NCBI GenBank assembly: GCA_016721015.1
Contig: JADKJL010000003.1
Location: 124,001-188,000, forward strand
Length of the DNA: 64,000 bases
DNA from: Lysobacterales bacterium
GTDB taxonomy: Bacteria; Pseudomonadota; Gammaproteobacteria; Xanthomonadales; Rhodanobacteraceae
Direction: 5' to 3'
Shown: positions 1-8,409 of the stretch, piece after piece
Layout of the letters: every line of letters begins with the position of its first letter
How positions within the stretch are numbered: position 1 is the first letter of the stretch
The notes under the pieces: model-generated
The model's database searches: none
Told to the model about the DNA's origin: nothing
The model's input: the letters and a program-made list of their open reading frames with translations, nothing else
Made by a program: the position numbers and the translations under genes

Positions 1-343
1 GACTGGAAATCCAGTCGACCACGCCCACCGGCAACGCCGGGGTTGGCCCAAACTGAACATCCGGCGAGCCGGCAAAGATGCCAATGACCGGGATCGGATC
101 CTGGCGACGCTGCTGGTGCAGTTCGTGACAGAACGCGATTGCATCGGCATTGCTGCCAAGAAATTCCAGCAGAACCAGGTCGATATGCGGTTCCTGGGCC
201 AGGAATGTGCGCGCCTGGCCAATATCCTTGGCCGTGTAGATGGCTTCGAATTCCTGACTGTCGAGCGCTTCGAACAGGAAGCGACGATCGTCGCGATTCG
301 TCGCAACAATCAATACCGCGCCATTGGATTTCTCGGTCAGCAT
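1..343 (-). CDS. Response-regulator-like receiver domain protein, partial (3' end outside window)
   Basis: Reading the minus strand from an ATG at 343 gives about 114 residues with a receiver-like start (GAVLIVATNRDDRRFLFEAL) and the strand pattern of a CheY fold. The usual acidic pair after the first strand is missing (VATN instead of a DD pair), and the expected phospho-acceptor aspartate is a glutamate (IDLVLLEFLG). It therefore looks like a degenerate or phosphorylation-independent receiver. The start lies 4 bases after the stop of the upstream minus-strand gene, so the two are probably co-transcribed. The output domain, if any, lies beyond base 1 and cannot be named. Confidence 0.6.
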   Translation of the reverse strand, partial: MLTEKSNGAVLIVATNRDDRRFLFEALDSQEFEAIYTAKDIGQARTFLAQEPHIDLVLLEFLGSNADAIAFCHELHQQRRQDPIPVIGIFAGSPDVQFGPTPALPVGVVDWISS

Positions 344-347
344 GGGC

Positions 348-887
348 TTATCGCACCCAGCGGCCATCGCGAAGCCGCGGCGGGGCGCTCGATCTTGCGC
401 CGGTCTGCAGGCGCTCGACCAGACCGTCGATCTCTTCGCCGAGTTCCAGTTTGGCCGAGAGAAACACGATCTTGCGCTGATTGGCGCTGCGAATGCGGGC
501 GAAGCGCCGCAGCAGCGAGGTGTTCGGCGGCTTGATCTGATCCTCGAAACCGATCAGCAGGTAGATACCGAACTGCATGCTCTGCAGGATGAAGCGCAGG
601 GCATCATTGAAGCGCTTTGAACCAGGTACGCGCAATTCGCTCTGGCGCAGCGCGGCGATGCCGTTCTCCGGATCCCATAGATAGACAGATTGGCCACTGC
701 GCAAAGCCAGTTGCCTGAATTGCTCCAGCGTATCCTCGATATGCGCCGACTCGATGCCAATCAGATTGCTCTCGGAATCGAGAATCTGTTCGAGCAGCTT
801 CGGCGTGACGATCACGTCCATCGCATCTTGAATCACGTTGATAAGGTGCCCCACCCGGCGTTCCGGCAACAGTAGACCGAACCGCAT
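348..887 (-). CDS. Conserved-looking protein of unknown function
   Basis: The frame is open from the stop at 348-350 up to 920, with possible starts at 920, 887 (ATG) and further in at 836 (GTG, with a GGGG stretch upstream). About 179 residues from 887. No family is recognised. The C-terminal half, with an LLIGFED stretch followed by IVFLSAKLELGEEIDGLVERL, has the strand-then-helix look of the Walker B/sensor part of an AAA-type domain, but no P-loop is present. It sits directly before the degenerate receiver gene, spaced 4 bases, and is divergent from the fadJ-like gene. Function unknown; start uncertain. Confidence 0.5.
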   Translation of the reverse strand: MRFGLLLPERRVGHLINVIQDAMDVIVTPKLLEQILDSESNLIGIESAHIEDTLEQFRQLALRSGQSVYLWDPENGIAALRQSELRVPGSKRFNDALRFILQSMQFGIYLLIGFEDQIKPPNTSLLRRFARIRSANQRKIVFLSAKLELGEEIDGLVERLQTGARSSAPPRLRDGRWVR

Positions 888-948
888 GCATTGACCAGAG
901 CCGCGGCTTGCCCGGATCATAGCTGTCCGCCTTGTTCAAGGAACCGCC

Positions 949-3012
949 ATGTTTGAAGGACTCCGTTTCAAGCACTGGAGCAGCGAGCAGGATGCCGATG
1001 GCATTGTTGTCCTGACCTTTGACAGGGCCGGCAGCTCGGTCAACACGTTTGCCCGTGAAGTTCTCGACGAGCTCAACGAAATCGTCGAGCGCCTCTCTTT
1101 CGAGCCGCCAAAGGGACTGATCATCCGCTCCGGAAAGCCGGCCGGCTTCATTGCCGGTGCCGATATCAGCGAATTCGAGGGTTATGCCGAATCGGGCGCG
1201 GTGCTCGATGCGATCAGCTATGGGCAACGGGTTCTGCAAGGTCTGGCCCGGCTGCGCTGCACGACCGTGGCAGCCATCCATGGCCATTGCATGGGTGGCG
1301 GCACCGAGCTGGCGCTCGCTTGCAGGTTTCGGGTTGCCAGTCGGGATGCGTCGACGAAGATCGGGTTGCCCGAGGTCAAGCTTGGAATCTTTCCGGGCTG
1401 GGGAGGCAGTGCCCGCCTGCCCTACCTGATCGGAGCGCCAAAAGCGCTGGAGTTCATGCTCGGTGGTCGCTCGGCATCCGCCGACTATGCGCGTTCGATC
1501 GGATTGGTCGATGCGGTCACCTCACCGGAGATGCTGGTCGAACGCGCGCGCGAGATAGTTCGCAAGCCACCCGCGCGCTCCGCCCAGCAGCGTTTCCTGG
1601 CTTGGGTCACAAACACCTGGCCGGTGCGCCAGATTCTTGCTCCGATCGTGCGCAAGCAGACTGCGGCCAAGGCGCGGCCAGAGCACTATCCGGCGCCATT
1701 CGCCCTGATCGAGACGTGGCGACGCGGCGGCAGTCTTTCGCAACGGCTGAGGAATGAAGCACGCGCTGTCGCAAAACTTGCCGAAACCTCGACCGCACGC
1801 AACCTGATCCGGGTCTTTTTCCTGCAGGAGCGGCTCAAGGGCCTCGGCGGCGGTATCGAACATGGCATCAAGAACGTTCATGTGATTGGCGCCGGCGTCA
1901 TGGGTGGCGACATCGCGGCTTGGGCGGCATTGAGCGGTTTCAACGTGACCTTGCAGGATCGCGAACAGAAATACATCGATCCGGCGATGGTTCGTGCACG
2001 CGAATTGTTCGAAAAACGCCTGAAAACAGAAGAACGGATCAAGCCGGCGCTGGCGCGGCTCAACCCGGATGTCGAGGGCAAGGGCGTGGCCACCGCCGAT
2101 TTGGTCATCGAGGCGATTTACGAGAATGCCGAGGCCAAGGAGGCGCTCTACAAGAAGGCCGAACCGGACATGAAGGCGGATGCCCTGTTGGCGTCGAACA
2201 CTTCGAGCATTCCCCTCGATGAGTTGCGCGTGGCGGTCGCCCAACCTGCCCGCTTCCTCGGCCTGCACTATTTCAACCCGGTCGCGCTGATGCCCCTGGT
2301 CGAGATCGTTCGCCATGATCAGCTTGATCCCGCCATCGAAAAACGTGCATTGGCCTTCTGCAAGGCGATCGACAAGCTGCCCGTGCCGGTCAAGGGCACG
2401 CCGGGCTTTCTGGTCAATCGCATCCTGATGCCCTACATGCTGGAGGCTGTGCGCATGTACGGCGAAGGCGTGCCGGGGCCAGTACTCGACAAGGTGGCAA
2501 GGAAGTTCGGCATGCCGATGGGACCGATCGAACTGGCCGACACGGTCGGTCTCGATGTGGCCGCCTCGGTCGGCAAGGAATTGTCGGAATTCCTCAACCT
2601 GGAAATTCCCAAGGGCATGGAATCGCTGCTCGCCTCCGGCAAGCGTGGCAAGAAGGATGGTGAAGGTTTCTATCGATGGGAGAACGGCAAGCCGATCAAG
2701 CCCGAGGTTGATCCAAAATATTCGGTCGCGAGCGACGTCGAGGATCGCATGATCCTGCCGATGCTCAACGAATCGGTTGCCTGCCTGCACGACGGGGTTG
2801 TCGATGATGCCGATCTTTGTGATGCCGGCGTTATTTTCGGAACCGGATTCGCGCCGTTCCGCGGAGGTCCGATCCAGCACATCCGCGACACTGGCGCCGA
2901 AATCCTCATGCAACGCCTTAAGTCGCTCGAAGCGCGCTATGGTGCCCGTTTCGCGCCACGCGACGGTTGGGACAGCACCGCATTGAAGGGCAAACTGGTC
3001 AAGGTGCCCTGA
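949..3012 (+). CDS. Fatty acid oxidation complex alpha subunit (enoyl-CoA hydratase / 3-hydroxyacyl-CoA dehydrogenase)
   Basis: A 687-residue fusion of the FadB/FadJ type. Residues 1-190 are a crotonase domain with the oxyanion-hole segments AGFIAGADISEF and GHCMGGGTELALA; the two catalytic glutamates are E120 and E142 (GLPEVKLGIFPGWGG), matching E119/E139 of E. coli FadB. From about residue 308 an NAD-binding domain begins (VHVIGAGVMGG), followed by the C-terminal dehydrogenase domains. It hydrates enoyl-CoA and oxidises the 3-hydroxyacyl-CoA in beta-oxidation. An AAGGA motif precedes the ATG. No thiolase partner is adjacent, which is more FadJ-like than a fadBA operon. Whether it is functionally FadB or FadJ cannot be told here. 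Confidence 0.93.
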   Translation: MFEGLRFKHWSSEQDADGIVVLTFDRAGSSVNTFAREVLDELNEIVERLSFEPPKGLIIRSGKPAGFIAGADISEFEGYAESGAVLDAISYGQRVLQGLARLRCTTVAAIHGHCMGGGTELALACRFRVASRDASTKIGLPEVKLGIFPGWGGSARLPYLIGAPKALEFMLGGRSASADYARSIGLVDAVTSPEMLVERAREIVRKPPARSAQQRFLAWVTNTWPVRQILAPIVRKQTAAKARPEHYPAPFALIETWRRGGSLSQRLRNEARAVAKLAETSTARNLIRVFFLQERLKGLGGGIEHGIKNVHVIGAGVMGGDIAAWAALSGFNVTLQDREQKYIDPAMVRARELFEKRLKTEERIKPALARLNPDVEGKGVATADLVIEAIYENAEAKEALYKKAEPDMKADALLASNTSSIPLDELRVAVAQPARFLGLHYFNPVALMPLVEIVRHDQLDPAIEKRALAFCKAIDKLPVPVKGTPGFLVNRILMPYMLEAVRMYGEGVPGPVLDKVARKFGMPMGPIELADTVGLDVAASVGKELSEFLNLEIPKGMESLLASGKRGKKDGEGFYRWENGKPIKPEVDPKYSVASDVEDRMILPMLNESVACLHDGVVDDADLCDAGVIFGTGFAPFRGGPIQHIRDTGAEILMQRLKSLEARYGARFAPRDGWDSTALKGKLVKVP

Positions 3013-3026
3013 GCCGGGCACTCGGT

Positions 3027-3947
3027 TCAGCGCAACAAGGCAGCCTCGTGGATGCGCAAGTGGGCGCAAGCGGCGCTGAGCAGGGGCGCATCCACACCGA
3101 GGGTGTGCGAACGTGCGAGCATGTCGCCGAGCACGTGCTCGACTTCGGTGCGCTTGCCGCGCTCGACGTCCCGCAGCATCGACGCCTTGAGCGGCGAATG
3201 CTCGCTGGTCAGGATGCGCAATGCCTGTGCGACCTCGTCGTCGCCGGGTGCGAAACCACTGCGGCGGGCGACTTCAGCACATTCCAGATAAAGCCAGCGG
3301 GCCAGATCGGCACCTTCGGCAACAGCGACAATCTCGCCGATGCTGGCCCGCATCAGGCAGGTGATTCCTGCCAATGCCGACAGCAGGGTGAACTTGTTCC
3401 ACATCGCCGCGACGATATCGGCGCTGTGGACGGTTTCAACACGCATGGCAAGCAAGCCGTCGACGAGGCGCTGGGGAATTTCGGGTTGACCCGGCCGTGC
3501 ACCGAAAGACAGCCGGCTGGTGCCGCCGATCTGCCGGATCGAGCCATCGGTTTCGAGGTTTACCGAGATATGACAGAGGCCGCCAAGCACGTTGTCCGCT
3601 CCAAACTCGCGATCGAGCGATTCCAGATGACGCAAGCCATTGAGCAGGGGCAGCAGGCGCGCGCCATTCGCCATGGCCGGGACGATAGCCCGGGTTGCCG
3701 ATTCGAGGTCGTAGGACTTGCAGGAAAGGATGACCAGATCGGTTGCATACGAATCCGGCAACTGCTCGAGCGCCTTGATCCCGAACTGCAGATCGCCCGA
3801 CGATGTCCGCAGACAGAGTCCGGAACGCGCCAGTTGCGCCGCACGCGCGGGCCTGACCAGGAAATCGACCTTGGCACCGGATTCGATCAGACGCGCGCCA
3901 AAATAACCGCCCGTAGCACCCGCGCCGAGGACGAGAATGCGCATCAC
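3027..3947 (-). CDS. panE: 2-dehydropantoate 2-reductase (ketopantoate reductase)
   Basis: 306 residues, the usual family length. The N-terminus has the NADP-binding GAGATGGYFG motif. The catalytic lysine is in the MWNKFTLL segment, and the C-terminal domain carries the SPLKASMLRDVERG...TEVEH stretch typical of the substrate-binding serine and glutamate. It reduces ketopantoate to pantoate for CoA synthesis. The start is a GTG at 3947 directly followed by an ATG at 3944; the gene overlaps the stop of the upstream PilZ gene, so it is probably the tail of the holB-pilZ operon. It is convergent with the fadJ-like gene, 14 bases apart. A paralogue with another 2-oxoacid substrate is possible. Confidence 0.88.
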   Translation of the reverse strand: MMRILVLGAGATGGYFGARLIESGAKVDFLVRPARAAQLARSGLCLRTSSGDLQFGIKALEQLPDSYATDLVILSCKSYDLESATRAIVPAMANGARLLPLLNGLRHLESLDREFGADNVLGGLCHISVNLETDGSIRQIGGTSRLSFGARPGQPEIPQRLVDGLLAMRVETVHSADIVAAMWNKFTLLSALAGITCLMRASIGEIVAVAEGADLARWLYLECAEVARRSGFAPGDDEVAQALRILTSEHSPLKASMLRDVERGKRTEVEHVLGDMLARSHTLGVDAPLLSAACAHLRIHEAALLR

Positions 3948-4309
3948 ATCGTATGCGTCGGGCGTTCCTGACCAAGGATGCCGGCAAGCATCGATTCGAT
4001 CTTCGTGCGCGCAGCATCGCCATCGCTGGATTCATTGAATTGCACGCCGATGCCGGCGGTGCGGTTGCCTTGCGCACCGGGAGGCGTTATCCAGACCACC
4101 TTGCCGGCGACGGGCAGACGATCCTTCTCGTCCATCAGCGAAAGCAGGATGAAGACCTCGTCGCCCGGGTTGTAGCGCTTGCTGGTCGGCACGAACAGGC
4201 CGCCGCCCTTGACGAAGGGCATGTAGGCATTGAACAGCGCGCCCTTGTCCTTGATCGCCAGGGACAGGATTCCCTGTCTCGGCATACCTCCGATGGCGGG
4301 TGTCGACAT
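3944..4309 (-). CDS. pilZ: PilZ-domain protein, type IV pilus assembly type
   Basis: 121 residues from the ATG at 4309; the frame is open upstream to 4384 but that part overlaps holB and is not conserved-looking. The sequence starts MSTPAIGGMPRQGILSLAIK and contains the GGGLFVPT and PGDEVFILLSL segments of the pilus-type PilZ family. It lacks the RxxxR arginines needed for c-di-GMP binding, as is known for this subfamily, which acts through PilB and FimX in type IV pilus biogenesis. The gene follows holB at once, the order long known from Pseudomonas and Xanthomonas (holB-pilZ). Confidence 0.88.
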   Translation of the reverse strand: MSTPAIGGMPRQGILSLAIKDKGALFNAYMPFVKGGGLFVPTSKRYNPGDEVFILLSLMDEKDRLPVAGKVVWITPPGAQGNRTAGIGVQFNESSDGDAARTKIESMLAGILGQERPTHTM

Positions 4310-4310
4310 T

Positions 4311-5279
4311 TCATGAACTCCGTGGCGTCTGCCATGCGTGCAACAAGTCGAGGACGACCAATTCGCCACGAACCGGGGTGGCAAGCAGTTCGCGCGCGCG
4401 ATTGACGGCGGCGAACCACCCCGCTAGCTTCGGGATTTCATGCGCCCCGGTCAAGCCAAGCGTGCCGCGCTTTCCACGCGCGAGCTGTGCGGCCTCGTCG
4501 CGAACGAGTACGGCGGCATGCCAGAGGCGTTCGGCAGGTCGATCCGCCGCCCAGGCTTCGGCGATGCCGAGCGCATTGCCGCGATGGCTGCGCAAAGCCA
4601 GCAAATCGCGCGAGCATTCGCTGCGCAGTTTCAGGCTGTCATCACCGAGCGCCTCGAGCGCACGCCCCGGATTGTCGAGCATGGCGACCAGGGCAAGCTC
4701 GGCGTCGCTGGCGGAGATGCCCCGGCCAAGTATCCATTCGAGCGCCTGGGCGTGGCTGGGCGGATTGATCTGGATGCGCTGGCAACGACTTCGAATCGTT
4801 GCCGGAAGTCGCGATGGCTGGTCGCTGACGAGGATCATGACGGTGCTTCCGGAGGGCTCTTCCAGAGTCTTCAACAGGGCATTGGCCGCGCTCGGGTTCA
4901 TGCGATCGGCCGGATCGATGATCACGACTTGCATGCCGCCAAACTGGCTGGACAGCGAAAGCTTCTCGGACAGGGTGCGAATCTGTTCGATCACAATCTC
5001 GGTGCGCGGGGTCTTGCCATCATCACGCATCTCGAAGCTCAAATACATCCGATCGGGATGCGTGCCCGCGGCGAGCAACAGGCAGGCTCGGCACTCGGCG
5101 CAGGCGAAACCATCAGCCCGGCGGCTCTCGCACAAGGCGGCCGCGGCCAGCGCGTCGGCCAGCACACGTTTGCCGAGTCCGGCCGGACCACAAAGCAGGA
5201 GTGCGTGTGGCAGGCGACTCGTTGACAGGCGCTCGCTCAGCGAATGCCATGTTTCCAGCAGCCATGGGGCCAGGTTCAC
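4311..5279 (-). CDS. holB: DNA polymerase III delta' subunit
   Basis: 322 residues from a GTG at 5279 that overlaps the tmk stop codon (the sequence aaGTGAac holds both); the frame is open to 5324 but that stretch lies inside tmk. The clamp-loader AAA+ fold shows the GPAGLGK nucleotide-binding loop and a four-cysteine zinc module (CESRRADGFACAECRAC). Delta' is the stator of the clamp loader, together with delta and the dnaX product. The gene lies between tmk and pilZ, a conserved order in gammaproteobacteria. Confidence 0.92.
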   Translation of the reverse strand: MNLAPWLLETWHSLSERLSTSRLPHALLLCGPAGLGKRVLADALAAAALCESRRADGFACAECRACLLLAAGTHPDRMYLSFEMRDDGKTPRTEIVIEQIRTLSEKLSLSSQFGGMQVVIIDPADRMNPSAANALLKTLEEPSGSTVMILVSDQPSRLPATIRSRCQRIQINPPSHAQALEWILGRGISASDAELALVAMLDNPGRALEALGDDSLKLRSECSRDLLALRSHRGNALGIAEAWAADRPAERLWHAAVLVRDEAAQLARGKRGTLGLTGAHEIPKLAGWFAAVNRARELLATPVRGELVVLDLLHAWQTPRSS

Positions 5280-5914
5280 TTGGCGGATCTCCGAGCAGCG
5301 AGGAACTGATCGACAAACGCACATGCGGCGGCACGGACCTCGTCGATTTCACGGCTTGAATCGATGATGCGGAATCGATCGGGCTCGTGCCCGGCACGCT
5401 CGCGATAGCTGGCACGCACGCGATCGAAGAAGTCCGATTTCTCGCTTTCAATACGATCCGGACTGCCGCGTCTTTCGGCCCTGGCCCGACCGATCTCCAC
5501 GGGCACATCGAGCAGCAAGGTCAGGTCCGGGCGCAGCCCGTCCGCGGCCCAGCGTTCGAGCTCGGCGATGCGCTCCTGTGGTTGCCCTCGCCCACCGCCC
5601 TGATAAGCGAAGCTGGCATCGGTGAAGCGGTCGCTCAGCACCCATTCGCCTTTGGCGAGCGCCGGTTTGATCAGTTCGCGCACGAGTTGCGCACGCGCCG
5701 CGAACATCAACAACAGTTCGCTTTCGGCACAGACGTCGCGCATCGAGCCGTCGAGAACCAGAGCCCGGATCGCCTCGCCAAGCATCGTGCCGCCGGGTTC
5801 CCGGGTCACATGCAGGACAATCCCATGCGCCTCGATGTGGGATCGCAAGCCGGACAGGACGGTGCTCTTGCCAGCACCTTCGCCACCCTCAAGGGAAACC
5901 AGGCAACCTTTCAT
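5276..5914 (-). CDS. tmk: Thymidylate kinase
   Basis: 212 residues, normal length. The P-loop is GGEGAGKST near the N-terminus, the DR motif is in LSDRFTDASFAYQGGGRG, and the LDVPVEIGRARAERR segment is the lid region with its arginines. It phosphorylates dTMP to dTDP. The ATG at 5914 overlaps the mltG stop, and its own stop overlaps the holB start, so translation of mltG-tmk-holB is probably coupled. Confidence 0.95.
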   Translation of the reverse strand: MKGCLVSLEGGEGAGKSTVLSGLRSHIEAHGIVLHVTREPGGTMLGEAIRALVLDGSMRDVCAESELLLMFAARAQLVRELIKPALAKGEWVLSDRFTDASFAYQGGGRGQPQERIAELERWAADGLRPDLTLLLDVPVEIGRARAERRGSPDRIESEKSDFFDRVRASYRERAGHEPDRFRIIDSSREIDEVRAAACAFVDQFLAARRSAK

Positions 5915-6966
5915 GGATTCCGTCGCCTCACCAGGAATCGCGCCACGGCACGATTGTGCTCGGCCAGGCTTGCCGAAAACTCATGGCGGCCGCTGCCATC
6001 ACCGAGAGCGACGAAATACAGGGCGTTGCCAGCGGCTGGATGCAGAGCCGCTTCGAGTGCGGGCAATCCCGGCAGGGCGATCGGGGTGGGTGGCAGGCCA
6101 TCGCGGGTATAGGTGTTGTAAGGCGTATCGGCTTCGAGATCGCGGCGGCGGATATTGCCGTCGTATTGCTCGCCGAGGCCGTAGACCACGGTCGGATCGG
6201 TCTGCAGGCGAATGCCGATCTGCAATCGGCGTGCGAATACACCGGCGATTTGCGCCCGCTCCTCGCCAATACCCGTTTCCTTTTCGATGATCGAGGCCAG
6301 GATCAGGGCTTCGTAGGGGCTCTTCAGCGGCACGGCGGAATCACGCTGCGGCCAAAGGCGATCGAGGGCCTTCTTCATGGCCGCGTTGGCGCGCTTGAGC
6401 AGATCGAGGTCACTTTCACCCTTGATCCAGGCATAGGTCTCAGGCAGAAACCAGCCCTCCGGCTTGCTGTCGCCGAGGCCGAGTTCGACCGCGATCGTGG
6501 TTTCGTCCTTGCCCGGCAGGGTCTGTCGCAGTCCCTGCTGCTGGGCAAGCGCCAGGCGCAGTTGGCGGAAGCTCCAGCCATCGACGATCGTGAATGGGTG
6601 CTGGACGACCTTGCCGGATGCCATCAGCTCGATCAGGCCGCGCGGAGTCAGGCCCGTGTCCAATGCGTACTCGCCTGCCTGCAGGCGTGAAGCGACCTTC
6701 AATTCGCGCGAGAGCAGTTTCCAATAGAACGGAGAGCCATCTGTGATGCCTTCGCGACGCAGTTGGCGCACCAGCTCCTTGAACGGAGTGCCGCGCGAAA
6801 ACTCGATGGTTCGCGCCGAGGGAAGATTCATCGGCGCGTCGACAAAGCGCCGATAGTCCTTCCATGCAAGGCCGGCAACAACGCTCGCGCTGCCGACCAG
6901 CACGAGAAACAGCAAGGTGAACCAGCGCACACGGCCGGATTGGCGATGAATGGGTTGCAAGGACAT
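5911..6966 (-). CDS. mltG: Endolytic murein transglycosylase MltG
   Basis: 351 residues of the YceG family. One membrane helix lies at about residues 15-37 (WFTLLFLVLVGSASVVAGLA), leaving the rest in the periplasm. The catalytic glutamate is in the conserved SIIEKETGIGEER segment, and the family motifs TDPTVVYGLG and YNTY.DGLPPTPI follow. MltG cleaves nascent peptidoglycan strands at the inner membrane. It precedes tmk with a 4-base overlap. Confidence 0.94.
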   Translation of the reverse strand: MSLQPIHRQSGRVRWFTLLFLVLVGSASVVAGLAWKDYRRFVDAPMNLPSARTIEFSRGTPFKELVRQLRREGITDGSPFYWKLLSRELKVASRLQAGEYALDTGLTPRGLIELMASGKVVQHPFTIVDGWSFRQLRLALAQQQGLRQTLPGKDETTIAVELGLGDSKPEGWFLPETYAWIKGESDLDLLKRANAAMKKALDRLWPQRDSAVPLKSPYEALILASIIEKETGIGEERAQIAGVFARRLQIGIRLQTDPTVVYGLGEQYDGNIRRRDLEADTPYNTYTRDGLPPTPIALPGLPALEAALHPAAGNALYFVALGDGSGRHEFSASLAEHNRAVARFLVRRRNP

Positions 6967-7030
6967 CGGGATCTGTCGACGGACTCGGAAGGTTAGCAGG
7001 ATTGCCCAGGATTATCGGCGCAAGGCGATC

Positions 7031-8398
7031 TCAGCCGGCAAGTCCGAACGCGCGGAGCAAACCCCGCGCCTTTGCCCGGGTTTCAGCGAGTTCGGCTTGC
7101 GCTTCCGAATCGATCACGATGCCCGCCCCGGCGCGCAAACGAACCTGGTCACCCTCGATGGTCAGACTGCGAATCAGGATGTTGAGATCGAGATTTCCAT
7201 TGTTGTCGAGATATCCGAGCGCGCCGGTGTAGGCGCCGCGTGCGCTGTGCTCAAGTTCGGCAATGATCTCCATGCAGCGGACTTTCGGGCAGCCGGTGAT
7301 CGTGCCGCCCGGAAAGACCGCGCGGATGACTTCACCCGGTGTCGTCCCTGCACGCAACCGACCCCGCACATTGGAAACGATATGGTGCACGTGGGCATAA
7401 CTTTCCACACCCATCAGCTCATCGACGACAATGCTGCCCGGAATGCAGACGCGGCCGAGATCGTTGCGCTCAAGATCGATCAGCATGACGTGCTCGGCCC
7501 TTTCCTTTGGATGCGCGATCAGTTCGTTGATGCGGGCCCGCGCATCATCGCCTTCGATGCGTGGACGCGTGCCGGCGATCGGGCGCGTCTGCACGCTGTC
7601 AGCGCGGACTTCGACAAGGCGCTCGGGCGACGAACTGGCAACGGCCCAGTCTCGCCATTGCAGCAAACCCGCAAACGGCGCCGGGTTCGCCAGACGCAAT
7701 GCCGCATAGATATCGGCGGCAGGCAATTCAATGGGCAAGCTGATCCGCCATTCCCGAGACAGATTGACCTGAAATACGTCACCTGCACCAAGGTAACTGT
7801 GCGTTCTTTCAACGGCTTCGACGAACAGATCCGCGTCATCCTCTTCGATGCCCTGCACGGTCAAGGGCGATGGCTGCCAGTCGATGGCTGCGGCCAGATC
7901 CGCCTCGACTATGGCCAGCATCGATTCAAAGCCGGGCTCGGCGATCAGCGTGGTCGTGCGATCCATATGGTCGACAATGACCGCGACAGGACAGCGCAGT
8001 GCCAGTGCTACAGGCAACCCGCCATTCGCCATCGGCAGGCGCAGGCGCGATTCGATCTCGCCGGCCAGTTCATAGCCGAGATAGAGAAACCAGCCGCCGT
8101 GAAACGGAAGCCGGTCGGATCGATCGGCCGAGTCATCGCGCGCCGCGCGCCAGCGTTCGTCGAGGACATCGAGAAACCTCTTGCCGACGGCGACCCCATC
8201 GTCATCGCGCACATGGCCATCCGCATCGAGGCGAAAAGAGTGCTGCGGAAACGCGGCGAGTACATCAAAGCGCGCCGACAAGGTACCGTGCGCGACACTT
8301 TCGAGCAGGCCCGGATAGCGCTCGGGTCGCATCGCCGCCAGCGCCAGCAGATCGGATTTGCCGACGAAGGTGCGCGTTGCCAGTGCCGAAGGTGGCAC
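7031..8398 (-). CDS. pabB: Aminodeoxychorismate synthase component I
   Basis: 455 residues of the chorismate-binding (PabB/TrpE) fold. Recognisable segments are VFQVNLSREW, RPIAGTRPR, ERAEHVMLIDLERNDLGRV and the C-terminal GGTITGCPKVRCMEII. PabB rather than TrpE is chosen because of the length and the place directly after fabF, 11 bases away, where pabB or pabC is often found. It aminates chorismate for folate synthesis. No amidotransferase partner (pabA) and no lyase (pabC) is present nearby. A gap of 64 bases separates it from mltG. Confidence 0.87.
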   Translation of the reverse strand: MPPSALATRTFVGKSDLLALAAMRPERYPGLLESVAHGTLSARFDVLAAFPQHSFRLDADGHVRDDDGVAVGKRFLDVLDERWRAARDDSADRSDRLPFHGGWFLYLGYELAGEIESRLRLPMANGGLPVALALRCPVAVIVDHMDRTTTLIAEPGFESMLAIVEADLAAAIDWQPSPLTVQGIEEDDADLFVEAVERTHSYLGAGDVFQVNLSREWRISLPIELPAADIYAALRLANPAPFAGLLQWRDWAVASSSPERLVEVRADSVQTRPIAGTRPRIEGDDARARINELIAHPKERAEHVMLIDLERNDLGRVCIPGSIVVDELMGVESYAHVHHIVSNVRGRLRAGTTPGEVIRAVFPGGTITGCPKVRCMEIIAELEHSARGAYTGALGYLDNNGNLDLNILIRSLTIEGDQVRLRAGAGIVIDSEAQAELAETRAKARGLLRAFGLAG

Positions 8399-8409
8399 GT
8401 CGCCCGGAC

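Noticed and set aside
1522..3069. 515-codon open frame opposite the fadJ-like gene
   Set aside because: Shadow frame; the plus strand encodes a complete two-domain enzyme.
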